Source of the DNA: Luoshenia tenuis
GTDB lineage: Bacteria; Bacillota; Clostridia; Christensenellales; GCA-900066905
Assembly (NCBI RefSeq): GCF_014384745.1
Contig: NZ_JACRSO010000002.1
Span: forward strand, 62,001 to 126,000
DNA length: 64,000 nucleotides
Direction: 5' to 3'
Position numbers and translations under genes: made by a program
The notes under the pieces: model-generated
Databases searched by the model: none
What the model saw: only the letters and a program-made list of their open reading frames with translations
Told to the model about the DNA's origin: nothing
In this document: in pieces, positions 7,435 to 16,390 of the stretch
Layout: each line of letters opens with the position of its first letter
Numbering within the stretch: the stretch's first letter is position 1

Positions 7435-8745
7435 ATGAACCATACGATCATCCGCGTACTCCCCGGCAGCATTGCCGAGGAAATTGGGCTGGAGAGGGGC
7501 GACGCCCTCGTATCGATCAACGGCCAGCCCATCGTTGACCGGATCGATTATGAATATTTTATCGCGGAAGACGCCCTGGTTTTGCAGATCCTGACCAAGG
7601 ATGGGCAGCAGGTTGAGGTGGAGATCGAAAAGGACCCGGAAGAGCATATGGGCCTGGTCTTTGAAAATGAATTGATGGATCATATGCATAAATGTGCCAA
7701 CCATTGCCTGTTTTGCTTTGTCGATCAGCTGCCCGAAGCGGCGCGCGATAGCCTGCACTTTAAGGATGACGACTGGCGCCTTTCCTTCCTAATGGGCAAC
7801 TACATTACCTTGACCAACGTGACCGAGCGGGAGTTTGAGCGTATTCTGGCGCGCAGGCCCAGCCCCATGTTTATCTCCGTCCACGCTACGGACCCTGCGG
7901 TGCGCTGCCACATGCTGGGCCATAGGCAGGGGGGCAAGCTGATGGACAGGCTCTGCCGAATGGCGCAGGCCGGGATCTATTTCCACACACAGGTGGTATT
8001 TTGTCCAGGGATCAATGACGCAGCGGTCTTAGACCGCACCATTGATGAACTATCGGCCCTGTACCCGCACTGCGCCTCCCTGGCGGTGGTGCCGGTGGGG
8101 CTTACCGGCCACCGGGAAGGATTAACGCCCCTGCAGCCGGTAGGCGCTATGGAGGCAGAGGCGCTGATCTTGCAGGTTGCCGCCTGGCAGGAAAAGCTTT
8201 TATCCAAGCTGGGGACGCGTTTTGTTTTCGCGGCGGATGAGTTTTATACCAAGGCTGACCATCCTCTGCCGCCGGGGGAGGCGTACGAGGGGTATCCGCA
8301 GATTGAAAACGGTGTGGGGCTGGTCCGCCAGTTCCAGGATGAATTTAGGGAAGCGTTGGCGGCTCACCCGGAGGGAATACGGCAAATTTGTGCCTGCAGC
8401 GTCGTAACAGGATGTTCGGCGGCGCCATATATCGCTGAATTATGTGATATAATAAATAGTAAGGCGGCTGCGGTGCGCGTATTCCCGGTGGTAAACCGCT
8501 TTTTCGGGCCGAGCGTAACGGTGGCCGGGCTGGTGACCGGGCAGGATATCCTGCATACGTTAAAAGGCGCGCAGCTTGGCGAGAAAGTCCTTCTGCCGCG
8601 CTGTATGCTGCGCAGTGGGGAAAGCGTGTTTTTAGACGATACGCCGCTGGCCGATCTACAGGCTGCGTTGCAGGTGCCGGTTGAAGTTGTAGATGTGGAT
8701 GGGGCTGCATTTTTTAGCGCCCTTCAAAGAAAAACTGTTTTGTAA
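7435..8745 (+). CDS. DUF512 family PDZ / Fe-S protein, radical-SAM-like
   Basis: The 436-aa product begins with a PDZ-like domain (residues about 1-70). Next comes a CANHCLFCFVDQLP cluster (CxxxCxxC spacing) that suggests a radical SAM type 4Fe-4S site, and then a C-terminal DUF512 region with CSVVTGCSAAPY. Proteins of this build are conserved in Clostridia and cyanobacteria as putative Fe-S oxidoreductases of unknown substrate. The start has an AAAAGGAG ribosome binding site. It lies 16 bp upstream of der and appears to be co-transcribed with der and plsY, a common arrangement in Clostridia. No specific reaction can be assigned. Confidence 0.85.
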   Translation: MNHTIIRVLPGSIAEEIGLERGDALVSINGQPIVDRIDYEYFIAEDALVLQILTKDGQQVEVEIEKDPEEHMGLVFENELMDHMHKCANHCLFCFVDQLPEAARDSLHFKDDDWRLSFLMGNYITLTNVTEREFERILARRPSPMFISVHATDPAVRCHMLGHRQGGKLMDRLCRMAQAGIYFHTQVVFCPGINDAAVLDRTIDELSALYPHCASLAVVPVGLTGHREGLTPLQPVGAMEAEALILQVAAWQEKLLSKLGTRFVFAADEFYTKADHPLPPGEAYEGYPQIENGVGLVRQFQDEFREALAAHPEGIRQICACSVVTGCSAAPYIAELCDIINSKAAAVRVFPVVNRFFGPSVTVAGLVTGQDILHTLKGAQLGEKVLLPRCMLRSGESVFLDDTPLADLQAALQVPVEVVDVDGAAFFSALQRKTVL

Positions 8746-8761
8746 TAGGTAAGGAGCAACC

Positions 8762-10099
8762 ATGATTAAACCCTTAGTCGCCATTGTTGGCCGCCCCAAT
8801 GTGGGCAAATCCACTTTTTTTAACCGCATAGTGGGTAAGCGCGTCTCCATCGTGGAGGATACGCCTGGCGTTACGCGCGACCGGATCTATGCGGATGCGG
8901 AGTGGCTAAATTACCACTTTACCTTGGTGGATACCGGTGGGATAGACCTGGCCAGCGAGGACGTGCTGCTTTCTCAAATGCGCGCGCAGGCGCAGATCGC
9001 CATCGATACGGCAGACGTCATCTTATTTATGGTGGATGCCAAACAGGGGCTGACAGCTGCCGATGAAGAGGTGGCTGATTTTCTGCGCCGTTTTAAAAAG
9101 CGCGTGATCCTGATCGTCAATAAGGTGGATAACTACCCCAAACTTGATAATTACTATGACTTTTATGCTCTTGGGCTGGGCGATCCCTGGGCGGTTTCCG
9201 CCGGGCAGGCGCTGGGTCTGGGCGACGTGCTGGATGAGATCGTTTCCCATTTTCCGGAGGAATCCCGCGGCGATGAGGAAGAGGATATCCTGCATATCGC
9301 CGTGGTAGGCAAGCCCAATGTGGGCAAAAGCTCTCTGGTCAACACCATCCTGCGAGAGGAGCGGGTAATCGTCAGCGATATTCCCGGCACCACGCGGGAC
9401 GCTATTGACACGCCTTTCCAGGAAGGAGAGGACCGGTATACCATCATCGATACCGCTGGGCTGCGCAAAAGGGGACGGATCGAGGACGAATCCATTGAGC
9501 GATACAGCGTTATCCGCACGCTGACCGCCATACGGCGCTGCGATGTGGCCCTGGTCTTGGTGGACGCCCAACAGGGCGTGACCGAGCAGGATACCAAGAT
9601 CGCGGGCTATGTGCACGAAGAGGGAAAGAGCAGTATCATCATCGTCAATAAATGGGATTTGATCGAAAAGCAGACCAATACCATGGAGAAGATGCGCAAA
9701 CAGGTGCTCAGCGACCTGAGCTTTATGGATTACTCGCCCGTGCACTTTATCAGCGCTAAAACCGGGCAGCGCACCCAGAAAATATTGGACATGGTCAAGG
9801 CCAATTACGCCGAGGCGACAAAGCGTATCCCAACTGGCCTGCTCAATGACGCGCTGGGAGATGCCACGGCCGCCATCCAGCCCCCGAGCGATAAGGGGCG
9901 CCGGCTGAGAATTTATTATATGACTCAGGTCGGGGTCAAACCGCCGCACTTTGTCTTGTTTGTGAACGATCCGGAACTGATGCATTTTTCTTATCTCCGG
10001 TATTTAGAGAATTATCTGCGCAAGACTTTCGGTTTTAGCGGCACGCCCATCAAATTCTCTCTGCGTGCGCGGGGTGAAAAGGGAGGCAGAATGAAATGA
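8762..10099 (+). CDS. der: Ribosome biogenesis GTPase Der (EngA)
   Basis: Two tandem GTPase domains are visible. Domain 1 has GRPNVGKSTFF, the DTPGVTRD switch and NKVD; domain 2 has GKPNVGKSSL, SDIPGTTRDAID and NKWD. A C-terminal KH-like domain ends RARGEKGGRMK. At 445 aa it has the usual length. Der binds the 50S subunit and is needed for its late assembly. ATG 8762 follows TAAGGAGC. Its stop codon overlaps the plsY start (ATGA at 10096-10099), which indicates translational coupling. Confidence 0.97.
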   Translation: MIKPLVAIVGRPNVGKSTFFNRIVGKRVSIVEDTPGVTRDRIYADAEWLNYHFTLVDTGGIDLASEDVLLSQMRAQAQIAIDTADVILFMVDAKQGLTAADEEVADFLRRFKKRVILIVNKVDNYPKLDNYYDFYALGLGDPWAVSAGQALGLGDVLDEIVSHFPEESRGDEEEDILHIAVVGKPNVGKSSLVNTILREERVIVSDIPGTTRDAIDTPFQEGEDRYTIIDTAGLRKRGRIEDESIERYSVIRTLTAIRRCDVALVLVDAQQGVTEQDTKIAGYVHEEGKSSIIIVNKWDLIEKQTNTMEKMRKQVLSDLSFMDYSPVHFISAKTGQRTQKILDMVKANYAEATKRIPTGLLNDALGDATAAIQPPSDKGRRLRIYYMTQVGVKPPHFVLFVNDPELMHFSYLRYLENYLRKTFGFSGTPIKFSLRARGEKGGRMK

Positions 10100-10716
10100 T
10101 CTGGCGCATCGTCCTATCCGGCGCGATCGGCTATTGCTTGGGGTGCATCATCTCGGCGCTGATCGTGGGAAAGATATTTGGAAAGATCGATATACGCGAT
10201 CACGGGAGCGGCAATGCGGGCTCTACCAACGTCCAACGGGTTCTGGGCTGGCGGTATGGTTTTTATACGTTGGCTGGAGATGCGCTCAAAGGCGTTGTCG
10301 CCGTCGCAATCGGATGGCTCTTGGCAGGAGAGATCGGCGGCTATGTTGCGGGCGTATGCGCTGTGATCGGGCACAACTGGCCGGCCTTTAGCCGCTTTAA
10401 GGGTGGCAAGGGGATCGCCACTTCGGTCGGCGTCGTGCTGATGACGATGCCGCTGTGCGGTGGGATCGTGTTGGCCATCGGGCTGATCGTGATCTTTGCC
10501 ACGCGTTATGTGTCCCTGGGCGCGGTGATCGCCGCCGGCTCGCTGATGATCGTGGGGACGCTGCTCAACCTGCACAACTATTGGGCCATGGGTACGGCGC
10601 TTTTGCTGGGGGCGATGGCGATCTTTTCCCACCGGGCCAATATCAAGCGGTTGATCGGGCATACCGAACGCAAGATCGGCACCCCCAAAAAGGATGATAA
10701 AGGGCCGCAGGCTTAG
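10096..10716 (+). CDS. plsY: Glycerol-3-phosphate acyltransferase PlsY
   Basis: This is a 206-aa polytopic membrane protein with about five spans. It contains the PlsY motifs GNAGSTNVQRVLG (near residue 37) and, later, a GHNWPAFSRFKGGKGIATS loop. PlsY transfers an acyl group from acyl phosphate to glycerol 3-phosphate, the first step of phospholipid synthesis. The start overlaps the end of der by 4 bases. In many Firmicutes gpsA, which makes the glycerol 3-phosphate, sits between plsY and spoIVA; here it is absent and a terminator follows. Confidence 0.96.
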   Translation: MIWRIVLSGAIGYCLGCIISALIVGKIFGKIDIRDHGSGNAGSTNVQRVLGWRYGFYTLAGDALKGVVAVAIGWLLAGEIGGYVAGVCAVIGHNWPAFSRFKGGKGIATSVGVVLMTMPLCGGIVLAIGLIVIFATRYVSLGAVIAAGSLMIVGTLLNLHNYWAMGTALLLGAMAIFSHRANIKRLIGHTERKIGTPKKDDKGPQA

Positions 10717-10731
10717 CGGATACGTAAGATG

Positions 10732-10759
10732 AAGCGCGATGATAAACTCGCGCTTTTTT
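10732..10759 (+). terminator. Intrinsic terminator after plsY
   Basis: An 8-bp stem AAGCGCGA/TCGCGCTT with an 8-nt loop is followed by a T tract. Confidence 0.8.
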
Positions 10760-10872
10760 GCTGCCCATAAAAAGCGCGCGATTATTTCAAAATCCATGCA
10801 TGCAGCCAGTCCTTGGCACATAGGAATAGAAAAGACAAGACCATGGGGAAATGCTAAGGGAGGGGTTTTGGG

Positions 10873-12351
10873 ATGGAAAAATTTGACCTTTATTCAGATA
10901 TCGCGCAGCGCACCAACGGGGATATTTATATCGGCCTGGTCGGGCCGGTGCGCACCGGCAAATCCACCTTTATCCAAAAATTTATGGACCTGATGGTGCT
11001 GCCCAACGTGCAGGACGCCTACGCCCGCGAACGCGTGATCGACGAGATGCCCCAAAGTGGGGCGGGACGCACGATCATGACCACGCAGCCCCACTTTGTC
11101 CCGAACGAGGCTGTGGCTGTAGAGGTGCAGCAGGGCGCTGTCCTAAAGATCCGCCTGGTGGATTGTGTGGGTTACCTGGTGCGCGGCGCGCTGGGCTACA
11201 CCGAAGATGGGGAAGAGCGCATGGTGCGCACGCCCTGGTTTGAACAGGATATCCCCTTTAAAGAGGCGGCGGAGATCGGCACGCGCAAGGTGATCGCCGA
11301 TCACTCCACCATCGGCATGGTCATCACCACGGACGGCAGCATCACGGATATTCCGCGCCCGAGCTATATCGAAGCGGAAGAGCGCGTGATCGCCGAGCTG
11401 AAAGAGCTGGGCAAACCCTTCGTGCTGGTGATGAACACCATCCACCCGGAGGAGGAAGAAACGCAGAAGCTGGCCGAGACGCTGGCGCTGAAATACGATG
11501 TGCCGGTCAAGGTACTAAACGTCATGCAGATGACGCTGGACGACATCCTCTCGATCCTATCCGATGTGCTCTTTGAATTCCCGCTGACCGAGATCGCCTT
11601 TGAGATCCCCCGCTGGATCCAGGTGCTCTCGCCGGAGCACGAACTGGTAGCAGAGCTGCTGGATACCATCCGCACAACGTCTGAGGATATGTCCCGGGTA
11701 CGGGATTATAGCCAGTTCCTGGAGGCCTTTAGCGAATCAGAGCGCATCACGGGCGTTGAGATGGGCGATATTAACCTGGGGCAGGGTAAGGTCACGCTGG
11801 ATGTCGTCACCCAACCCTCGCTGTATTATCAGGTGCTCTCTGAAGAGTGCGGCTTCCCGGTGGAAAACGAATACTGCCTGTTTGCGTTGCTCAAACAGTT
11901 AGCGGCGGCCAAACAGGAGTACGACCGGGTGGCGGAGGCCATCCGCAGCGTACGGGAGACCGGGTATGGCCTGGTTTCACCTACGCTGGAAGAAATGCGG
12001 CTGGAGGAGCCGGAGATCGTCAAGCAGGGCGGCCGCTTTGGCGTAAAGCTCAAGGCCAGCGCACCCTCGCTGCACATGATGCGGGTAGATATCGAAACCG
12101 AGGTATCTCCGGTAGTAGGGACGGAAAAACAGAGCGAGGAGCTGGTCAAATACCTGCTATCCGAATTTGAGAACGATCCGCAGCAGATTTGGCATACCAA
12201 TATTTTCGGCAAGTCGCTGCACGAGCTGGTCAAAGAGGGGCTGTCTAATAAATTAGCCCGTATGCCTGAGGATGCCCAGATGAAGATCGCAGAGACTTTA
12301 CAGCGCATCATCAACGAGGGCAGCGGCGGATTGATCTGCATCCTGTTGTAA
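10873..12351 (+). CDS. spoIVA: Stage IV sporulation protein A (spore coat ATPase)
   Basis: The 492-aa product matches SpoIVA along its length. It starts MEKFDLYSDIAQRTNGDIYI, has the Walker A GPVRTGKSTF at about residue 24, and has the conserved TIMTTQPHFVPNEAV segment. In sporulation it polymerises with ATP hydrolysis on the mother-cell face of the forespore as the basement layer of the coat. GGGAGGGG precedes the ATG. Expression in the mother cell is expected to use sigma-E, but I could not pick out a convincing sigma-E promoter in the 110 bp upstream. It is flanked by terminators on both sides, so it is a single-gene unit. Confidence 0.97.
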   Translation: MEKFDLYSDIAQRTNGDIYIGLVGPVRTGKSTFIQKFMDLMVLPNVQDAYARERVIDEMPQSGAGRTIMTTQPHFVPNEAVAVEVQQGAVLKIRLVDCVGYLVRGALGYTEDGEERMVRTPWFEQDIPFKEAAEIGTRKVIADHSTIGMVITTDGSITDIPRPSYIEAEERVIAELKELGKPFVLVMNTIHPEEEETQKLAETLALKYDVPVKVLNVMQMTLDDILSILSDVLFEFPLTEIAFEIPRWIQVLSPEHELVAELLDTIRTTSEDMSRVRDYSQFLEAFSESERITGVEMGDINLGQGKVTLDVVTQPSLYYQVLSEECGFPVENEYCLFALLKQLAAAKQEYDRVAEAIRSVRETGYGLVSPTLEEMRLEEPEIVKQGGRFGVKLKASAPSLHMMRVDIETEVSPVVGTEKQSEELVKYLLSEFENDPQQIWHTNIFGKSLHELVKEGLSNKLARMPEDAQMKIAETLQRIINEGSGGLICILL

Positions 12352-12364
12352 GCCTTATTCACTC

Positions 12365-12397
12365 AAAGCGGAGCCCGAAAAAAGGGCTCCGCTTTTT
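12365..12397 (+). terminator. Intrinsic terminator after spoIVA
   Basis: A 12-bp stem AAAGCGGAGCCC/GGGCTCCGCTTT with an A-rich loop runs into a T tract. Confidence 0.9.
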
Positions 12398-12424
12398 GCC
12401 GCCTCCGCCGGGTTATGATATAAT
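12396..12424 (+). promoter_or_regulatory. Sigma-A promoter of rsmF-like gene
   Basis: TTGCCG (12396-12401) and TATAAT (12419-12424) are separated by 17 nt. The -35 box overlaps the T tract of the preceding terminator. Confidence 0.65.
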
Positions 12425-12452
12425 ACCCCTGAAAAAAGGAGGGATACGCGCG

Positions 12453-13814
12453 ATGGGATTTGACGATGCGATGCGCGCGCTGCTGGGAGAGGCTTATCCA
12501 GCCTATGAAGAGGCGATGCGCGCCCCGGCGGTCAAAGGACTGCGTTTCAACCCTTTAAGAGGAGACCTGGTTAAACTAGAGGCGCTATTGCCTTGGCAGG
12601 GGCAGCCTGTGCCCTGGTGTCCGGAGGGGCGCATTCTACCGGAAGGTATACGGGCTGGGCGGTACGCGCTGCACGCTGCCGGCGTTTATTATTTGCAAGA
12701 GCCCAGCGCCATGGCGCCCGCCGTACAGCTGAAGGTGCAACCGGGCCAGCGGGTGTTGGATCTTTGCGCCGCGCCGGGCGGTAAATCCGGACAGTTGGCC
12801 GCGGCCTTACAGGGAGAGGGGCTGCTGATCGCAAACGAACCGGTCATGAGCCGGGCACGCGTGCTGGCGGAGAACCTGCAGCGGCTGGGCGTTGAAAATG
12901 CGATCGTAACGGCAGAAAAGCCGCAGATGTTGGCAAGGCGCTTCCCGGGGTATTTTGACCGTATTTTGGTGGACGCGCCCTGTTCGGGAGAGGGCATGTT
13001 CAGGCGAAATCCGGATGCGCGCCAGGAATGGCAGGAGGGGAGCAATGCAGGCTGTGCGCTGCGCCAATCCGAGATTCTGGAGGCGGCTTATCAAATGTTG
13101 AAACCCGGCGGGAAATTGGTTTACTCCACCTGCACTTTTTCAACGATCGAGAATGAACAGGTCTGCCAGGCTTATCTGGATGCGCATGCCGACCTGTCGC
13201 TGGAAGAGGTGCCGCTGTTCCCGGGATGGGAGATGGGGTTCGGCGGCGTCGGCGCGCGGTTATATCCTCATCGCCTGCAGGGCGAAGGGCAGTTTTTAGC
13301 TGCCTTTATAAAGGCGGACAAAGACGGGGAGGAGGAGCGCGAACCGGATAAGATAAAAGCCGTTTTACACAAACCCTCGCGCGCCATGGCGGATTTTTTT
13401 GCCGCCGCATTGCCAATGCGGCCGCTTCCAGAGCGGGTGATTTGCTGGGGACGGCAATGCTTTGCGTTGCCGCAAGATGCGCCGCCGTTAGATGGGCTTA
13501 AAATCGTTCTCCCCGGCCTTCAGCTGGGCGAAGACCGGGAACGGTACTTTATTCCTGCACATGCTTTGGCATTGGCTACGGCCCCGTTTACGTCCGCACA
13601 GGGGCCATTGCTGAATTATGCTGCCGAAGATGCGGAAATTCTGCATTATCTGCGGGGAGAGACCTTTAGCATCTCAAAAGAATTGGAGGGGTGGCATAGG
13701 ATCGCCGTGCAGGGATTTCCCATCGGTTGGGTCAAAGCCGTGCAGGGGAGGGCGCAGAACCATTTGCCCAAAGGGCTGCGGCTGACGGGTGAGATTGCTT
13801 GGCGCTATGCCTAA
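12453..13814 (+). CDS. RsmF/NOL1-NOP2-Sun family rRNA cytosine-C5 methyltransferase
   Basis: The 453-aa protein has the SAM-binding motif LCAAPGGKSGQLA, motif IV DAPCSGEGMFRRN and the catalytic motif VYSTCTFSTIENE. Both Cys residues of the m5C mechanism (PCSG and TCTF) are therefore present. A C-terminal region with the RsmF/PUA-like fold follows (residues about 300-453). Such enzymes methylate cytosines of 16S rRNA. The start at 12453 is set by AAAGGAGGG 10 nt upstream. It stands alone between the spoIVA terminator and the tRNA cluster. Confidence 0.9.
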   Translation: MGFDDAMRALLGEAYPAYEEAMRAPAVKGLRFNPLRGDLVKLEALLPWQGQPVPWCPEGRILPEGIRAGRYALHAAGVYYLQEPSAMAPAVQLKVQPGQRVLDLCAAPGGKSGQLAAALQGEGLLIANEPVMSRARVLAENLQRLGVENAIVTAEKPQMLARRFPGYFDRILVDAPCSGEGMFRRNPDARQEWQEGSNAGCALRQSEILEAAYQMLKPGGKLVYSTCTFSTIENEQVCQAYLDAHADLSLEEVPLFPGWEMGFGGVGARLYPHRLQGEGQFLAAFIKADKDGEEEREPDKIKAVLHKPSRAMADFFAAALPMRPLPERVICWGRQCFALPQDAPPLDGLKIVLPGLQLGEDRERYFIPAHALALATAPFTSAQGPLLNYAAEDAEILHYLRGETFSISKELEGWHRIAVQGFPIGWVKAVQGRAQNHLPKGLRLTGEIAWRYA

Positions 13815-13865
13815 GGGGAAAGAAGAAGTTATAGGAGAAAAAAGCAACGCACTAAACGCACTAAA

Positions 13866-13908
13866 AGAAAAAAGAGCGCAAGCGGTTCTTCACGCGAGCG
13901 CTCTTTCG
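13866..13908 (-). terminator. Second (distal) terminator of the tRNA cluster
   Basis: On the minus strand AAAGAGCGC pairs with GCGCTCTTT around an 18-nt loop with some inner pairing, and TTTTTTCTTTT follows. It may also slow transcription arriving from the rsmF-like gene. Confidence 0.6.
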
Positions 13909-13943
13909 CTTTGAAGCGAATATTTAAGAAGTAGAGGGTAAAA

Positions 13944-13973
13944 GGAAAACAGACCAGATATAATCTGGTCTGT
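13944..13973 (-). terminator. First terminator of the tRNA cluster
   Basis: An 11-bp perfect stem (13949-13959/13963-13973) with a 3-nt loop lies immediately after the CCA end of tRNA-Leu and is followed by TTTT on the minus strand. Confidence 0.85.
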
Positions 13974-13975
13974 TC

Positions 13976-14062
13976 TGGTGCGAGACACAGGACTTGAACC
14001 TGCATGAAGTTGCCTTCACATGGACCTGAACCATGCGCGTCTGCCAATTCCGCCAGTCTCGC
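13976..14062 (-). tRNA. tRNA-Leu(CAG)
   Basis: A class II tRNA with a long variable arm. The anticodon loop reads TTCAGGT, giving CAG. The acceptor is GCGAGAC/GTCTCGC with encoded ACCA. It is the last gene of the eight-tRNA transcript. Confidence 0.95.
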
Positions 14063-14074
14063 ATACGGAATTAA

Positions 14075-14159
<85 letters not shown>

Positions 14160-14163
14160 ATGT

Positions 14164-14239
14164 TGGAGCTGGTGATGGGACTCGAACCCGCGACCTGCTG
14201 ATTACAAATCAGCTGCTCTACCAATTGAGCTACACCAGC
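14164..14239 (-). tRNA. tRNA-Thr(TGT)
   Basis: The anticodon loop is TTTGTAA and the acceptor is GCTGGTG/CACCAGC, followed by TCCA. Confidence 0.95.
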
Positions 14240-14299
14240 AGGAGTAGGAACGAGAACTATTATATCACAAAGCTTTCCGTTTAGCAAGTGTTTTTTTAT

Positions 14300-14375
14300 T
14301 GGTGCCTCAGAGTGGAATCGAACCACCGACACAGGGATTTTCAGTCCCTTGCTCTACCGACTGAGCTACCGAGGC
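14300..14375 (-). tRNA. tRNA-Phe(GAA)
   Basis: The anticodon loop is CTGAAAA. The acceptor GCCTCGG/CTGAGGC has one mismatch-type pair and ACCA is encoded. Confidence 0.95.
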
Positions 14376-14379
14376 AAGG

Positions 14380-14456
14380 TGGCGACCTGGAAGGGGCTCG
14401 AACCCTCGACCTCTAGCGTGACAGGCTAGCGTTCTAACCAACTGAACTACCAGGCC
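14380..14456 (-). tRNA. tRNA-Asp(GTC)
   Basis: The anticodon loop is CTGTCAC and the acceptor is GGCCTGG/CCAGGTC, followed by GCCA. Confidence 0.95.
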
Positions 14457-14461
14457 ATAAA

Positions 14462-14538
<77 letters not shown>

Positions 14539-14554
14539 ATGACCGCAAGAAAAA

Positions 14555-14629
14555 TGGTGACCCCTAGGGGAATCGAACCCCTGTTACCGCCGTGAAAGGG
14601 CGATGTCTTAACCGCTTGACCAAGGGGTC
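14555..14629 (-). tRNA. tRNA-Glu(TTC)
   Basis: The anticodon loop is CTTTCAC and the acceptor is GACCCCT/AGGGGTC, with encoded ACCA. Confidence 0.94.
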
Positions 14630-14639
14630 ATGCCTATAC

Positions 14640-14716
14640 TGGTCGGGGTGGAGGGACTCGAACCCCCGGCCCCATGCTCCCAAAGCACGTGCGCTACCAA
14701 ACTGCGCTACACCCCG
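14640..14716 (-). tRNA. tRNA-Pro(TGG)
   Basis: The anticodon loop is TTTGGGA and the acceptor is CGGGGTG/CACCCCG, with encoded ACCA. It is the first gene after the cluster promoter. Confidence 0.95.
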
Positions 14717-14753
14717 GGGCTATTCGCTCGCACTTGCGCCAGCGACGAATATA

Positions 14754-14782
14754 AATATACAACAAGACTTGCGGCTTGTCAA
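14754..14782 (-). promoter_or_regulatory. Sigma-A promoter of the tRNA cluster
   Basis: On the minus strand a perfect TTGACA (14777-14782) lies 17 nt from TATATT (14754-14759), 38 bp before tRNA-Pro. A GC-rich discriminator follows, as expected for a stable-RNA promoter. Confidence 0.85.
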
Positions 14783-14874
14783 GGCAAATTTACAAAAAGT
14801 TCCGCCTTATTTCTCGCTAAAAATCTATATCCATCTTGCTATTGGGGCCGGCGCCTGTCGAATGATGGAAAAAC

Positions 14875-14903
14875 TTGCGAAGGCGGCCCTTTGCGCTTAT
14901 AAT
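14875..14903 (+). promoter_or_regulatory. Sigma-A promoter of miaB operon
   Basis: TTGCGA (14875-14880) lies 17 nt from a perfect TATAAT (14898-14903), divergent from the tRNA promoter. Confidence 0.7.
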
Positions 14904-14947
14904 ATTATATTGTAACGATATAAAATGTGGGGAAAGTGAGGCTTTGC

Positions 14948-16360
14948 ATGCCGCAGATAGAGGAGCAATATACCGCCGATAGATTGGCCGGCGATATGGC
15001 CTGGGTGATGAGCCGGCTGCCGGAAGGTAAATGCAAATATAAAATTGAAACCTATGGCTGCCAGATGAACGCGCACGATTCTGAAAAGTTAGCGTTCATG
15101 CTGGATAGCATGGGTTATATCGAAGCCGGAAACGGCGAAGAACTAGATTTGATCATATTCAATACCTGCTGCGTCAGAGAGCATGCGGAATTAAAAGTGC
15201 ATGGCAATGTGGGCGCGCTGCGGAAGCGCAAAGAGGAAGATCCGAATCTGATAATAGCAGTTTGCGGGTGCATGATGCAGCAAAAAAGCGTCGCCCGCGA
15301 CCTGGTCAAGAAATATCCGTTTATCGATATCGTATTTGGGACCCATAATCTACACACTTTCCCGGCGCTGCTGCGGCGGTGCCTGGAGGGGGAACCGGTG
15401 CGGGAGGTTTGGGAGCATAACGACGCTTTGGCCGGCTCGAATCTGCCGGCCCATCGCAAAGATGGGGTAACGGCCTATGTCAACATCATGTATGGGTGCG
15501 ATAACTACTGTACCTATTGTATCGTCCCTTATGTGCGCGGACACGAGCGCAGTCGGCCGCATGCCGAAATTCTGGAGGAAGTCTCACGAGTGGCGGCGCA
15601 GGGATATGGCGAGATCATGCTGCTGGGGCAAAACGTCAATTCCTATGGGCACGGTATGGCGGAGGAGTGGGATTTTGCCGGACTGCTTGAACAGATCAGC
15701 CGGATCGAGCCTGTAAAACGCATCCGCTTTATGACGTCCCATCCCAAAGATCTGTCGGACCGGCTGATTGAAGTCATGGCTTCTAACCAGAAGGTATGCA
15801 GCCAGCTGCATCTGCCGGTACAGTCTGGCAGCAGCGACGTTTTACGCAGCATGAACCGGCGCTACACCCGGGAGGATTACCTGCGCCTGGTGGACAAGCT
15901 GCGCGGCCGCGTTGGAGAGCATATTGGGCTTACGACCGATATTATCGTAGGTTTTCCCGGAGAAACGCAGGAGCAGTTTCTAGAAACGCTCTCCTTGGTA
16001 CAGCAGGTACGCTATCACGCCGCCTATATGTTCATGTATTCCCCACGTCAGGGGACGATTGCCGCGCAAATGCCCGATCAGATCCCGGAGGCCGTTAAAA
16101 AAGAGCGGCTGCATCAGCTGATCGAGCTGCAAAATAGCATTACCGGCCAAATCCATCAGGGCCTAATCGGTAAGGTGGAGCCGGTTTTGGTGGAATCGCG
16201 CTCCAAACGGGACGCGCATGCGGTATCGGGGCGGACGGATGCCGGGCGCATGGTCACCTTCCCGGGCGGGGATGACCTGATCGGCAAGATGGTTCCTGTC
16301 AAAATTACACAGGCGAACCCCAATACCCTGGGGGGAGAACGGATCGACGAGGCTTTTTAA
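14948..16360 (+). CDS. miaB: tRNA-2-methylthio-N6-dimethylallyladenosine synthase MiaB
   Basis: MiaB is a radical SAM methylthiotransferase that converts i6A37 to ms2i6A37 in tRNAs. The N-terminal cluster Cys residues lie in YGCQMN, NTCCVREHAE and CGCMMQ. The radical SAM motif is CDNYCTYCIVPYVRGHERSR, and a C-terminal TRAM domain follows. The product is about 470 aa. I prefer ATG 14948 (GTGAGG 6 nt upstream) to the GTG at 14927, which lacks a ribosome binding site. It works on the product of MiaA, encoded 5 kb downstream in the same block. miaB next to ymcA and mutS is the Bacillus subtilis order. Confidence 0.96.
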   Translation: MPQIEEQYTADRLAGDMAWVMSRLPEGKCKYKIETYGCQMNAHDSEKLAFMLDSMGYIEAGNGEELDLIIFNTCCVREHAELKVHGNVGALRKRKEEDPNLIIAVCGCMMQQKSVARDLVKKYPFIDIVFGTHNLHTFPALLRRCLEGEPVREVWEHNDALAGSNLPAHRKDGVTAYVNIMYGCDNYCTYCIVPYVRGHERSRPHAEILEEVSRVAAQGYGEIMLLGQNVNSYGHGMAEEWDFAGLLEQISRIEPVKRIRFMTSHPKDLSDRLIEVMASNQKVCSQLHLPVQSGSSDVLRSMNRRYTREDYLRLVDKLRGRVGEHIGLTTDIIVGFPGETQEQFLETLSLVQQVRYHAAYMFMYSPRQGTIAAQMPDQIPEAVKKERLHQLIELQNSITGQIHQGLIGKVEPVLVESRSKRDAHAVSGRTDAGRMVTFPGGDDLIGKMVPVKITQANPNTLGGERIDEAF

Positions 16361-16390
16361 CCATAACGTTTAAGAAAGAGGTATAAGCAA

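Noticed and set aside
10760..10872. Sigma-E promoter for spoIVA
   Set aside because: CATAGGAA resembles the -10 box only loosely and no fitting -35 element was found.
14592..14915. Open frames with WSGWRDSNPRP-like peptides on the + strand
   Set aside because: They are antisense readings of tRNA-Glu and tRNA-Pro, a common false gene type.
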